The notes beneath the pieces were generated by a model. That model ran no database searches and was not told the origin of the DNA. It saw only the letters and a program-made list of their open reading frames with translations. Below are positions 54,734 through 64,000 of a stretch of DNA of 64,000 bases, piece after piece. Within the stretch, counting starts at the first letter, position 1. Each line of letters starts with the position of its first letter. Location: assembly GCA_021513715.1 (NCBI GenBank), contig CP084167.1, forward strand, positions 3,083,060 through 3,147,059, given 5' to 3'. This DNA comes from Candidatus Heimdallarchaeum endolithica (lineage in GTDB: Archaea; Asgardarchaeota; Heimdallarchaeia; Heimdallarchaeales; Heimdallarchaeaceae). A program made the position numbers and the translations under genes.

Positions 54734-57700
54734 ATGAAAAGAATAGCAAAAAACAAGAGCATAAGTTTAGCTCTTATTATGATAATAAGCTTAAGTTTCT
54801 TGTTTTCTTATTTTGGTCAAAAGGAGGTTCTCACTTCACAACCTATCCAAAATGGCCAAAAAACAATATCAGACGTTAGCTCTGATGAGAATAGGATAGT
54901 AAAAAAAGGTTATACTTCTCATGCACCTATATCTATTTCCTCTGATAGTGATTTAACTATTTTTCCTGGTTCAGGAACAAAAGCTGACCCTTATGTTATA
55001 GAAAACTACAATATTACAAGCTCTAGTAGTGATGGTATTTATATAACTGGTACAACTAAATATATTCTTATTCGCAATTGTTACCTTGATGGAGAAGATT
55101 CAAATTTTTATGGTATTTATATTAATTCAATTGCAAGTGGTACACTAACTGTCACTAATAACAGTGTGAATAATTATAGCTCTGGTATATATATACGGTA
55201 TAGTTCTAATAATATTTTTACTTCTAATACCATAACCAATAGTAGTCAATACGGTATATATTTATCTTCTAGTTCTAATAATACTTTTTCTTCTAATACC
55301 ATAACCAATAGTGATAATTATGGTATGTTTTTAAATTTTAGTTCTAATAATACTTTTACTTCTAATACTATAACCAATAGTGGTTCTTCTGGTATATTTT
55401 TATCTCCTAATTCTAAAGACAATTCTTTTACTTCTAATACTATAAGCAATAGTGATAATTATGGTATATTTTTAAATTTTAGTTCTAATAATACTTTTAC
55501 TTCTAATACTATAACCAATAGTAGTTCTTATGGTATATATTTATCTGCTAGTTCTAAAAACAATATTTTTACTTCTAATACCATAACCAATAGTAGCTCT
55601 TATGGTGTATTTTTGTATTCTAGTTCTAATAACAATTCTTTTTCTTCTAATACCATAACCAATAGTAGTTCTTCTGGTATATCTTTATCCTCTAGTTCTA
55701 ATAATACTTTTATTTCTAATACCATAACCAATAGTAGTTCCTCTGGTATATCTTTATCCTCTAGTTCTAATAATACTTTTATTTCTAATACCATAACCAA
55801 TAGTAGTTCCTCTAGTATATCTTTATGGTCTAGTTCTACTAATAATTCTTTTACTTCTAATACCATAACCAATAGTGATAATTATGGTATATTTTTATCT
55901 TCTAGTTCTACTAATAATTCTTTTACTTCTAATACCATAACCAATAGTAGTCAATACGGTATATTTCTATCTTCTAGTTCTACTAATAATTCTTTTACTT
56001 CTAATACCATAAGCAATAGTTCTTCTGGTATATCTTTATCCTCTAGTTCTAATAATACTTTTATTTCTAATACCATAACGAATAGTGATAATTATGGTAT
56101 ATTTTTATCTTCTAGTTCTACTAATACTTTTACCTCTAATACAATAACGAATAGTGATAATTATGGTATATTTTTATCTTCTAGTTCTACTAATAATATT
56201 TTTACTTCTAATACCATAACCAATAGTAGTCAATACGGTATATTTTTATCTGTTAGTTCTACTAATACTTTTACCTCTAACACAATAACGAATAGTTCTT
56301 ATGGTATATCTTTACAGTCTAGTTCTACTAATAATTCTTTTACTTCTAATACCATAACGAATAGTAGTCAATACGGTATATTTTTATCTTCTAGTTCTAC
56401 TAATACTTTTACCTCTAACACAATAACGAATAGTTCTTCTGGTATATCTTTATGGTCTAGTTCTACTAATATTTTTACTTTTAATACCATAAGCAATAGT
56501 AGTTCTTCTGGTATATCTTTATGGTCTAGTTCTAATAATACTTTTGTAAAAAACATTCTAATTAAAAATAATCCTGGTGGTTCTTCACAAGCGTATGATG
56601 AGGGAATGAATAACAAATTTTACTCAGGGACAACAGGTAATTATTGGTATGACTGGAGTGGAACAGGAGTATATGATATAGATGGTACAGCTAATAACTT
56701 TGATCCTTATCCAATGCATGTGGACCTAGACCAAGATAATATGCCTGATAAATGGGAAGAAGATAACGGCCTAAATACCAACATTGATGATTCTTCTTTA
56801 GACCCTGATGGCGATGGTTTAACTAATATAGAAGAATACTCTAACTCCACCGACCCTAATGATTCTGATACTGATAATGATGGTTTAACTGATGGAGAAG
56901 AGGTTACAACTTACTCTACCGATCCTTTGGTTTCTGATACTGATAGTGATGGTTTAACTGACGGAGAAGAGGTTACAACTTACTCTACTGATCCTTTGGA
57001 TTCTGATACTGATGATGACGGTATGTCTGACGGTTGGGAAGTAGATAACAGTTTGGACCCATTAACTGATGATTCAGCTGAAGACCCTGATAGTGACGGT
57101 TTAACTAACTTTGAGGAATATCAAGCTGGTACAGACCCTAATGCTAGTGATACTGACGGTGATGGTTTAACAGATGATGAGGAAGTTAACACCTACAATA
57201 CTGATCCTAATAATTCTGATACTGACGGTGATGGTATGTCTGATGGTTGGGAAGTAGATAACAGTTTGGACCCCTTAACTGATGATTCAGCTGAAGATCC
57301 TGATAGTGACGGTTTAACTAACTTTGAGGAATATCAAGCTGGTACAGACCCTAATGCTAGTGATACTGATAGTGACGGTATGTCTGACAGTTGGGAAGTA
57401 GATAATAGTTTGGACCCCTTAACTGATGATTCAGCTGAAGATCCTGATAGTGACGGTTTAACTAACTTTGAGGAATATCAAGCTGGTACAGACCCTAATG
57501 CTAGTGATACTGACTGTGACGGTATGTCTGACGGTTGGGAAGTGGATAACAGTCTGGACCCCTTAACTGATGATTCTTCTTTAGACCCTGATAGTGACGG
57601 TTTAACTAACTTTGAGGAATATCAAGCTGGTACAGACCCCGATGCTAGTGATACTGACTGTGACGGTATGTCTGACGGTTGGGAAGTGGATAACAGTCTG

Positions 57701-59335
57701 GACCCCTTAACTGATGATTCAGCTGAAGACCCTGATAGTGACGGTTTAACTAACTTTGAGGAATATCAAGCTGGTACAGACCCCAATGCTAGTGATACTG
57801 ACGGTGATGATTTAACAGATGATGAGGAAGTTAACACTTACAATACTGATCCTTTGGATTCTGATACTGATGGTGACGGTATGTCTGACGGTTGGGAAGT
57901 AGATAACAGTCTGGACCCCTTAACTGATGATTCTTTTTTAGACCCTGATAGTGACGGTTTAACTAACTTTGAGGAATATCAAGCTGGTACAGACCCTAAT
58001 GCTAGTGATACTGACGGTGATGGTTTAACAGATGATGAGGAAGTTAACACCTACAATACTGATCCTTTGGATTCTGATACTGATGATGACGGTATGTCTG
58101 ACAGTTGGGAAGTAGATAATAGTTTGGACCCCTTAACTGATGATTCAGCTGAAGACCCTGATAGTGACGGTTTAACTAACTTTGAGGAATATCAAGCTGG
58201 TACAGACCCCAATGCTAGTGATACTGACGGTGACGGTATGTCTGACGGTTGGGAAGTGGATAACAGTTTGGATCCTCTTGTTGATGATTCAGCTGAAGAC
58301 CCTGATAGTGACGGTTTAACTAACTTTGAGGAATATCAAGCTGGTACAGACCCTAATGCTAGTGATACTGACGGTGATGGTTTAACAGATGATGAGGAAG
58401 TTAACACTTACAATACTGATCCTTTGGATTCTGATACTGATGGTGACGGTATGCCTGACGGTTGGGAAGTAGAAAACAGTCTGGATCCCGTTACAGACGA
58501 TGGAAATGATGATCCTGATAGTGATGGTTTAACTAACTTAGAAGAGTATCAAGCTGGTACTGACCCTCTTGTTTCTGACACAGATGGTGACGGTATGCCT
58601 GACGGTTGGGAAGTAGAAAACAGTCTGGATCCCGTTACAGACGATGGAAATGATGATCCTGATAGTGATGGTTTAACTAACTTAGAAGAGTATCAAGCTG
58701 GTACTGACCCTCTTGTTTCTGACACAGATGGTGACGGTATGCCTGACGGTTGGGAAGTGGAAAATAGTTTGGACCCTCTTGTTGACGATTCTTCTGAAGA
58801 TCCTGATGGTGATGGATTAACTAACTTAGAGGAGTATCAAGTTGGTACAGATCCTAATAATTCTGATACTGACGGTGATGGTATGTCTGATGGTTGGGAA
58901 GTGGAAAATAGTTTGGACCCCCTTGTTGATGATGCTGATGAAGATCCTGATAGTGATGGTTTAACTAATTTAGAAGAGTATACTAATGAAACTGACCCTA
59001 ATAATTCTGACACAGATGGTGATGGACTTGGTGATGGCGAAGAAGTTAATGCTTATTCTACTGATCCTAATGATTCTGATACCGACGGTGATGGTATGCC
59101 TGATGGTTGGGAAGTGGATAACAGTCTGGACCCCTTAACTGATGATTCAGCTGAAGACCCTGATAGTGACGGTTTAACTAATTTAGAAGAGTATCAAGCT
59201 GGTACAGACCCACAAGTACCTGATGCTCAAGGAGGAACACCTATTACAACTTATATTATCGCTGGTGGAGCAGTTTTGGGTATTTTGGTTATAGGTGGAT
59301 TAATTTTCAGATTTATTCGACGACGGAGAAAATGA
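54734..59335 (+). CDS. Large surface protein: beta-helix, calcium repeats, membrane anchor (copy 1)
   Basis: 1533 residues from ATG 54734. Signal peptide at about 1-27, then the opening block [15 protein letters not shown] and [10 protein letters not shown] shared with the protein at 49999-51438. About residues 135-615 form some 20 coils of 22-24 residues of the type [18 protein letters not shown], a right-handed parallel beta-helix rich in Ser and Asn. The [11 protein letters not shown] ... [11 protein letters not shown] module closes it. About 660-1495 is an array of Asp-rich calcium repeats ([33 protein letters not shown]). A single membrane helix (about 1502-1525) and FRFIRRRRK tail anchor it. 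It is probably an adhesin or cell-envelope protein; no enzymatic motif is seen. The longer frame from 54713 is unlikely because the promoter copy ends there. Confidence 0.85.
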   Translation: MKRIAKNKSISLALIMIISLSFLFSYFGQKEVLTSQPIQNGQKTISDVSSDENRIVKKGYTSHAPISISSDSDLTIFPGSGTKADPYVIENYNITSSSSDGIYITGTTKYILIRNCYLDGEDSNFYGIYINSIASGTLTVTNNSVNNYSSGIYIRYSSNNIFTSNTITNSSQYGIYLSSSSNNTFSSNTITNSDNYGMFLNFSSNNTFTSNTITNSGSSGIFLSPNSKDNSFTSNTISNSDNYGIFLNFSSNNTFTSNTITNSSSYGIYLSASSKNNIFTSNTITNSSSYGVFLYSSSNNNSFSSNTITNSSSSGISLSSSSNNTFISNTITNSSSSGISLSSSSNNTFISNTITNSSSSSISLWSSSTNNSFTSNTITNSDNYGIFLSSSSTNNSFTSNTITNSSQYGIFLSSSSTNNSFTSNTISNSSSGISLSSSSNNTFISNTITNSDNYGIFLSSSSTNTFTSNTITNSDNYGIFLSSSSTNNIFTSNTITNSSQYGIFLSVSSTNTFTSNTITNSSYGISLQSSSTNNSFTSNTITNSSQYGIFLSSSSTNTFTSNTITNSSSGISLWSSSTNIFTFNTISNSSSSGISLWSSSNNTFVKNILIKNNPGGSSQAYDEGMNNKFYSGTTGNYWYDWSGTGVYDIDGTANNFDPYPMHVDLDQDNMPDKWEEDNGLNTNIDDSSLDPDGDGLTNIEEYSNSTDPNDSDTDNDGLTDGEEVTTYSTDPLVSDTDSDGLTDGEEVTTYSTDPLDSDTDDDGMSDGWEVDNSLDPLTDDSAEDPDSDGLTNFEEYQAGTDPNASDTDGDGLTDDEEVNTYNTDPNNSDTDGDGMSDGWEVDNSLDPLTDDSAEDPDSDGLTNFEEYQAGTDPNASDTDSDGMSDSWEVDNSLDPLTDDSAEDPDSDGLTNFEEYQAGTDPNASDTDCDGMSDGWEVDNSLDPLTDDSSLDPDSDGLTNFEEYQAGTDPDASDTDCDGMSDGWEVDNSLDPLTDDSAEDPDSDGLTNFEEYQAGTDPNASDTDGDDLTDDEEVNTYNTDPLDSDTDGDGMSDGWEVDNSLDPLTDDSFLDPDSDGLTNFEEYQAGTDPNASDTDGDGLTDDEEVNTYNTDPLDSDTDDDGMSDSWEVDNSLDPLTDDSAEDPDSDGLTNFEEYQAGTDPNASDTDGDGMSDGWEVDNSLDPLVDDSAEDPDSDGLTNFEEYQAGTDPNASDTDGDGLTDDEEVNTYNTDPLDSDTDGDGMPDGWEVENSLDPVTDDGNDDPDSDGLTNLEEYQAGTDPLVSDTDGDGMPDGWEVENSLDPVTDDGNDDPDSDGLTNLEEYQAGTDPLVSDTDGDGMPDGWEVENSLDPLVDDSSEDPDGDGLTNLEEYQVGTDPNNSDTDGDGMSDGWEVENSLDPLVDDADEDPDSDGLTNLEEYTNETDPNNSDTDGDGLGDGEEVNAYSTDPNDSDTDGDGMPDGWEVDNSLDPLTDDSAEDPDSDGLTNLEEYQAGTDPQVPDAQGGTPITTYIIAGGAVLGILVIGGLIFRFIRRRRK
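55206..56540 (+). repeat. Tandem coding repeats of the beta-helix
   Basis: About 20 in-frame units of roughly 66-72 bases with nearly identical bases, sharing TTCTAATACCATAACCAATA-like cores. Several variants (CAATACGGTATA, GATAATTATGGTATA, TCTTCTGGTATA) are shuffled along the array, as expected from recombination between units. Confidence 0.9.
56719..59215 (+). repeat. Tandem coding repeats of the calcium stalk, copy 1
   Basis: In-frame units of about 70-210 bases encoding DxDxDG loops. Several adjacent units are almost identical in bases (for example around 57120-57800, and 58480-58600 versus 58600-58720), so the array has been expanded or homogenised recently. Confidence 0.88.
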
Positions 59336-59733
59336 CTTTTTGTTTTATTTTCTTTCTCTTTTTTCTTTCACTCGATTATATTGTTCTTATTCTTGTTAGT
59401 TTAAAAAAACGCTTTTTTTTATTTCCTCTTGAGAAAATTGATGCAAGTAGCATTTTTTTTGTCTTATTATTTTTATCTATTAACTTGACTTTTGGATAAA
59501 GGATTCTAATCCTTATCTTGATTTTGGAATTTTTTTTAGGAATCATTCACTCACGAAAAGGAAAATCATTTCTAAAAAAAAGAAAATAATTAATCAACTT
59601 ATGATATTTTTAAAAACAGTAGAAAAAATTTATTAGAAAATTTGTGTATTATTCACTGATTCAAGACTTTAAATACTTATCATTCTGAATAAGTTTTTAC
59701 TGTTTTGGATTAGTGCTCGTAGAGTTGAAATTT
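59336..59733 (+). other. Intergenic region between the two surface-protein copies
   Basis: No gene seen. It begins with a T-rich tail (59339 to about 59455) that is repeated after copy 2. A bulged hairpin, GATAAAGGATT/AATCCTTATC (about 59495-59518), is followed by an eight-T run near 59531 and may be a terminator. It ends with the duplicated promoter block (59646-59733; TATA-like TTTAAATACTT at 59668-59678). Confidence 0.6.
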
Positions 59734-62072
59734 ATGAAAAGAATAGCAAAAAACAAGAGCATAAGTTTAGCTCTTACTCTTATAATAAGTTTAAGTTTCT
59801 TGTTTTGTTATTTTGTTGAAAAAGAAGAACTAACCTTTCAACCTAGTCAAAATAACTTTACACCAATCTCACATTTCAATTCAAATGAAAATAAAGTTAT
59901 TAAGCATAGTTATACCCCTCATGAACCAATATTAATTGAAACTTATCATGATTTAAGTGAGTTTCCTGGTTCAGGAACAGAAGCTGACCCTTATATTATA
60001 GAAAATTACGCTATTACTGGGTTTATCTATGTTAACTATGGTATTTGGATAACTTTTGATGACCTTTTTTTTCTTGTTATTCGTAATTGTTACCTTGGTG
60101 ATGGGGGCCCTAATAATGGCATTATTATTGAAAATACACATTCTAAAATAACAGTTACCAATAATAGCATAAATGACTATCATAGAGGTATATATATCCA
60201 TTCTAGTGCTTATATCACTCTTGATTCCAACACTATTACTGATTGTGACAGCGGTGTAGAACTCCGTAATTCTTATGCTAACAATATTACTTCCAATATT
60301 ATGCATAACTGTAATATTGGTTTAAGTGCTAATATTGATTCCACTTATAATACTTTTTTTTCCAATATTGTGTCCAATAGTATATTGGTATATCTCTTGA
60401 TTCTAGTAGTGATAATGCTTTTACTTCTAATATTATTCGCAATAGTGCGTCTTACGGAATAAGACTTTATTCTAGTAGTTCTGATAATACCTTTGTAAAA
60501 AACAGCCTAATTACAAATAACTTAGGTGGTTCTTCACAAGCGTGTGATGAGGGAACAGACAATAAGTTTTATTCTGATACAACAGGAAACTATTGGTCTG
60601 ACTGGAATGGAACAGGAGCATATGATATAGATGGCACTGCTAACAATTTTGATCCTTATCCAATGTATATTGACCTTGATCAAGACCTTATGCCTGATAA
60701 GTGGGAAGAAGAGAATGGTTTAAACACTAATATCGATGATTCAGCAGAGGATCCTGACAATGATGGTTTGACTAACTTGGAAGAGTATCAAGCAGATACT
60801 GAACCTAACAATTCTGACACTGACGGTGATGGTCTTCCTGATGGGTTGGAAGTAGATAACAGTTTAGATCCTCTTGTTAATGATTCTGCAGAAGACCCTG
60901 ATGGAGATGGTTTAACTAACTTAAAAGAGTGTCAAGCGGGTACTGACCCTTTTGATTCTGACACTGACAGTGATGGAATACCTGATGGTTGGGAGGTTGA
61001 GAAGAATTTGTACCCTCTATTTGATGATTCTGCTGGAGATCCTGATTCTGATGGTTTAACTAATTTAGAAGAGTATCAAGCTGGTACTGACCCACAAGTT
61101 TCTGACACTGACAGTGATGGTTTGCCTGATGGTGAGGAAATAAACACTTATTCTACTGACCCTCTTGATTCTGACACTGACAGTGATGGTTTGCCTGATG
61201 GTTGGGAAGTTGATAACAGTTTAGACCCTCTTACTGATGATTCTTCTGAAGACCCAGATAATGACAGTTTAACTAACTTGGATGAATATCAAGCTGGTAC
61301 TGACCCACAGGCTTCAGATCCTGATTCTGATGGTTTGCCTGATGGTGAGGAAGTTAATACTTATTCTACTGACCCTCTTGATTCTGACACTGACTCTGAT
61401 GAAATACCTGATGGTTGGGAAGTGGAAAACAGTTTAGATCCTCTTGCAGACGATGCGTCAGAAGACCCTGATAGTGATGGTTTAACTAATTTAGAAGAGT
61501 ATCAAGCTGGTACTGATCCTAATAATTCTGACACTGACTCTGATGAAATACCTGATGGTTGGGAAGTGGAAAACAGTTTAGATCCTCTTGCAGACGATGC
61601 GTCAGAAGACCCTGATAGTGATGGTTTAACTAATTTAGAAGAGTATCAAGCTGGTACAGACCCTAATGACAATGATACAGATGGTGACGGTATACCTGAT
61701 GGTTGGGAAGTAGAAAACAGTTTGGATCCCCTTACAGACAATGCAGATGAAGACCCTGATGAAGATGGTTTAACTAATTTAGAAGAATATCAAGCTGGAA
61801 CAGATCCTAATAATTCTGATACTGACGGTGACGGTATGCCTGACGGTTGGGAAGTAGAAAACAGTTTGGACCCTCTTGTTGACGATGCAAATGAAGACCC
61901 AGATGGTGATGGATTAACTAACATAGAAGAATATCAAGCTGGTACCGACCCACAAGTACCTGATAGTCAAGGAACTCCTATTAAAACCTATATTATTGCT
62001 GGTGGAACAGCTCTTGTTATTATTGTTATAAGCGGATTGACTTTTAGATTTATACGACGACGGAGAAAATAA
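59734..62072 (+). pseudogene. Surface protein copy 2, split by a one-base frameshift
   Basis: A shorter paralogue of copy 1 with the same promoter, signal peptide ([13 protein letters not shown]), FPGSGTEADPYIIENY block, short beta-helix, QACDEGTDNKF/GNYWSDWNGTG module, Asp-rich calcium repeats (about 60670-61960), membrane helix and FRFIRRRRK tail. The first frame runs to a stop at 60462. The homologous reading continues one frame over from about 60387, where five bases (ATATT) stand between AGT and GGT instead of six. The rest is open to 62072 without further breaks, so this is either a recent inactivation, a phase-variable state, a programmed shift, or an assembly error. Confidence 0.75.
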
Positions 62073-62433
62073 CTTTTTATTTTATTTTCTTTCTCTTTTT
62101 TTTTACTCGATTATATTGTTCTTATTCTTGTTATTTTAGTAAAAACTCTTTTTTTTCCTCTTGAGAAAATTGATGTTTTTTATCTTGACACACCTTTCCA
62201 GCTTAGAGGGTAAATATTTTTCTTTACATCTTTCTCTTTTTCAATCTTTACATTATTAGTGTTTTTTCACTATTTAAACACCAATTTTTTAATTTGACAA
62301 AAATATATAAAAAAGTAATTCATCATTTACCCTCGTAACCACTTTTTATTTATTTGTTACCAACGTGGGTAGAGTAAACAATGATGCAAAAAAAAGAAAA
62401 AAATATATAAATGAGAAAAGAATTATTGCATTG
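62073..62433 (+). other. Intergenic region with promoter and flanking inverted repeat
   Basis: The first 100 bases repeat the T-rich tail found after copy 1. A strong TATA element (AAATATATAAAAAA, about 62301-62314) precedes the secreted-protein gene. It is bracketed by a perfect ten-base inverted repeat: GAGGGTAAAT at 62206-62215 and ATTTACCCTC at 62325-62334. No gene is seen here. Confidence 0.5.
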
Positions 62434-62913
62434 ATGAATTATCGTAAGAAAATTGTAGCGTTTATACTTTTAGTTGTAGCTCTTTCTTTAGTTGGATCAA
62501 GAGTTTCAGCTTGTACTGAAGTTTACTCTTCCGAAACTAACATTCTTTCAACTCATATATTAACTGCATATTATTCTGATTTAGAGGGTAAAGGCGTAGA
62601 AAACGATATTTTTACTTCTATTTACATTTCTTTTGACTCTCCATATTATTATAACCATTTATATTGTTATGTTGAACTTACACTTCCTTCAGGATACTAC
62701 TATTCTTATCTGATATCTATTGAGTTCTATGGAGTATATGAAACTACTCTTCCCATTTATATGTATAATCATGCAACTGAAAGTGGGGATTATATCTTAT
62801 ATGTAGCTTCATTCTTTGCATGTAGTAATCATTATTTAGCTGAATCACTTGTTATCTTTGATCCTCCTGGTGGAACTGACGGAGCAGATCCTCCCAGAAT
62901 AGAAATTGGGTAA
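62434..62913 (+). CDS. Small secreted protein of unknown function
   Basis: 160 residues from ATG 62434. MNYRKKIVAFILLVVALSLV is a clear signal peptide, followed by VSACTEV, with a Cys that could be a lipid-anchor or disulfide site. The mature part is rich in Tyr and predicted beta strand (SIYISFDSPYYYNHLYCYVE), with two further cysteines, and ends in DPPGGTDGADPPRIEIG. No family was recognised; a beta-sandwich surface domain is plausible. A GTG at 62365 would add 23 basic residues and is less likely. Confidence 0.7.
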   Translation: MNYRKKIVAFILLVVALSLVGSRVSACTEVYSSETNILSTHILTAYYSDLEGKGVENDIFTSIYISFDSPYYYNHLYCYVELTLPSGYYYSYLISIEFYGVYETTLPIYMYNHATESGDYILYVASFFACSNHYLAESLVIFDPPGGTDGADPPRIEIG

Positions 62914-62964
62914 TGAAAAAAGTAACACTGCTCCAGAATATTGTTAAAAATGCTATAAAAATTG

Positions 62965-64000
62965 GTGAAACATTTGTACTTAGATAAAAACGAGTATGAA
63001 GTACTGCTAGCCTTACAAAGAGATCCCCTCGCTAGTATCAGTGATATTAGAGAGGATATAAGTAAACGTGATTCTAAAGAAAGATCTTTTTATAGTGTAA
63101 AGAAGGCCTTTACTTCACTTTTAGAAAAAGGAATAATTAAGAACTTTGCTGCATCTATTAATCCTAGTAAAATAGGTCTGGAAAAGAGAAGTTACTTTTT
63201 TAACACATCTTCATTTAAGAAAACTCAAGAATTAGAAAAAATATTAGATTGCCATAACTACAGTCGATACAGATGTCGAGCTATCACAGGATCGAAGACT
63301 GGACTTTATGTTGAATTTGAGATTCCTCCAGGTACAGAAGGATACATTGAAGAGTTAATTGAAATTTTAACAAAAAAACAATATATTTTCAATGTATTGG
63401 AGCTTGGAAAAGAAGAAAGTGTAATTCAAACAAATATAAATCTTAAATTTATTGATCCTTCTTCTTTGCAGTGGACTTTCAACTTTGACGAGTGGATAAA
63501 TGGTAACGAAAAAAATGATGGGAATACAATTAAAATAACATCCAAAATAGAAAAAAAGAAGATAAATGAAACTGATTTATGGCTTATGCGAATATTGACC
63601 ATTAATCCTCGACAAAAAAATAAAGATCTATTACAAAAATTACAAGAAGAAAAGAAAAAACTAACAGGGACAGAGTTACGGAAAGATCTTACAACTATTT
63701 CAAGAAGAAAAAACTATATCCTAGAAAACTATATTGGTGATACTCAAGTTTTGATAGATACAGAGATTTTTTCATTAGATGTTAGGATGATTTTTAATGT
63801 TATAATGAAGAAAAAGTATGTTGAGGAAATAAAAAAGAAATTAATTAACAATCCATTACCTTTTAGAACGAATTTCGTAGAAACGAAAAAAGGTTTTAGA
63901 TGGTACATTTATCGTTCTCCAACTAGTTATGTTAATCAATTAACTAATTGGATATGGTCAATGGATCCAGAGTGCATGAGAACAATCCATTGGCTTCCTT
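62965..64000 (+). CDS. Regulator with two winged-helix/sensor units, 5' part
   Basis: The frame is open from GTG 62965 to the window end (345 codons, no stop), so the C-terminus is missing. The N-terminus (KHLYLDKNEYEVLLALQRDP, then ISDIREDISKRDSKERSFYSVKKAFTSLLEKGIIK) is a winged helix of the Lrp/MarR kind. It is followed by a sensor-like segment (KRSYFFN ... GLYVEFEIPPGTEGYIEEL). The pattern repeats: a second helix-turn-helix-like block (DLWLMRILTINPRQKNKDLL ... TISRRKNYILENYI) and a second sensor-like segment (RMIFNVIMKKKYVEEIKKKL ... GFRWYIYRSPTSY). Similar tandem regulators occur in archaea. TTG 62962 is an alternative start. Confidence 0.6.
   Translation, partial: MKHLYLDKNEYEVLLALQRDPLASISDIREDISKRDSKERSFYSVKKAFTSLLEKGIIKNFAASINPSKIGLEKRSYFFNTSSFKKTQELEKILDCHNYSRYRCRAITGSKTGLYVEFEIPPGTEGYIEELIEILTKKQYIFNVLELGKEESVIQTNINLKFIDPSSLQWTFNFDEWINGNEKNDGNTIKITSKIEKKKINETDLWLMRILTINPRQKNKDLLQKLQEEKKKLTGTELRKDLTTISRRKNYILENYIGDTQVLIDTEIFSLDVRMIFNVIMKKKYVEEIKKKLINNPLPFRTNFVETKKGFRWYIYRSPTSYVNQLTNWIWSMDPECMRTIHWLP

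Noticed and set aside
55206-56540. Possible CRISPR or minisatellite array
   Set aside because: The units are contiguous, in frame and without unique spacers; they encode beta-helix coils of an exported protein.
55600-56616. Minus-strand open frames inside the beta-helix repeats
   Set aside because: Antisense shadows of the coding repeats; the Glu/Leu-rich translation simply mirrors the plus-strand codons.
62913-62987. 24-codon ATG frame overlapping the stop of the secreted protein
   Set aside because: Overlaps the start of the regulator gene in another frame; too short and without supporting signal.
1-64000. tRNA, rRNA, insertion sequences, prophage and replication origin
   Set aside because: Gaps between genes were read for cloverleaf, transposase and integrase signals and for Orc1/Cdc6-type neighbours; nothing convincing was seen, although small RNAs cannot be excluded by eye.

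Overview
The window is AT-rich, gene-dense archaeal DNA. Shine-Dalgarno sites of the GGAGG/GGTGAT type precede many starts, and GTG and TTG starts are common. The informational genes are archaeal or eukaryote-like: MCM, a GINS subunit, Hel308, HerA/NurA, Rio2, Drg, an Sm-like protein, deoxyhypusine synthase and a CPSF-like ribonuclease. Archaeal ether-lipid genes are present. Two eukaryotic signature proteins stand out, an ESCRT-II Vps22/EAP30-like protein and a Rab-like small GTPase. This combination points to an Asgard archaeon, most likely Heimdallarchaeia-like; that assignment is inferred from gene content, not from a marker phylogeny.

Layout. 1-2.8 kb holds the 3' end of a polyprenyl synthase facing two tandem inositol-phosphate synthase paralogues, one of which has lost conserved residues. 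3-9.2 kb holds a heterodimeric ABC exporter and the indolepyruvate:ferredoxin oxidoreductase pair iorAB. 9.2-12.1 kb holds a DUF211 protein, the Vps22-like protein and a beta-CASP ribonuclease. 12.2-18.7 kb is one giant surface protein: an FG-GAP propeller, a lectin-like region, a long Asp-rich calcium-repeat stalk, a membrane helix and a cytosolic helical/winged-helix tail. 18.9-29.3 kb holds metabolic and informational genes: hexulose-phosphate synthase, an MFS transporter, DUF362, an amidohydrolase, Drg with a striking double operator, an ArsR-type regulator, a methyltransferase, Rio2, the DUF460 predicted nuclease and the Sm protein. 29.4-39.6 kb is a co-directional minus-strand replication and repair cluster: mcm (with an intein), hel308 (with a C-terminal PIP box), gins23, pyrG, nurA and herA. 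39.9-45 kb holds a membrane hydrolase-like protein, a histone-deacetylase-family protein, carS, a Cys-rich protein, a RecA-fold protein without a P-loop lysine and the Rab-like GTPase. 45.1-48.1 kb is a complete pyruvate-type ferredoxin oxidoreductase operon, porCDAB, behind a palindromic site. 48.2-54.5 kb holds a lone adenine DNA methyltransferase facing an operon-like run of beta-helix surface protein, rhodanese, deoxyhypusine synthase, a zinc-ribbon protein and a phosphoesterase.

54.6-62.2 kb is a tandem duplication of a surface-protein locus, including promoter and 3' tail. Each copy encodes a signal peptide, a beta-helix, Asp-rich calcium repeats, a membrane helix and a basic tail. The second copy carries a one-base frameshift. 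The window ends with a small secreted protein and the start of a regulator with two winged-helix/sensor units.

The genes together suggest an anaerobic, ferredoxin-based heterotroph that oxidises amino-acid-derived and central 2-oxoacids, makes pentoses from hexulose phosphate, makes ether lipids probably with inositol headgroups, and invests heavily in repetitive calcium-binding cell-surface proteins. No rRNA, tRNA, CRISPR array, insertion sequence or prophage was recognised.
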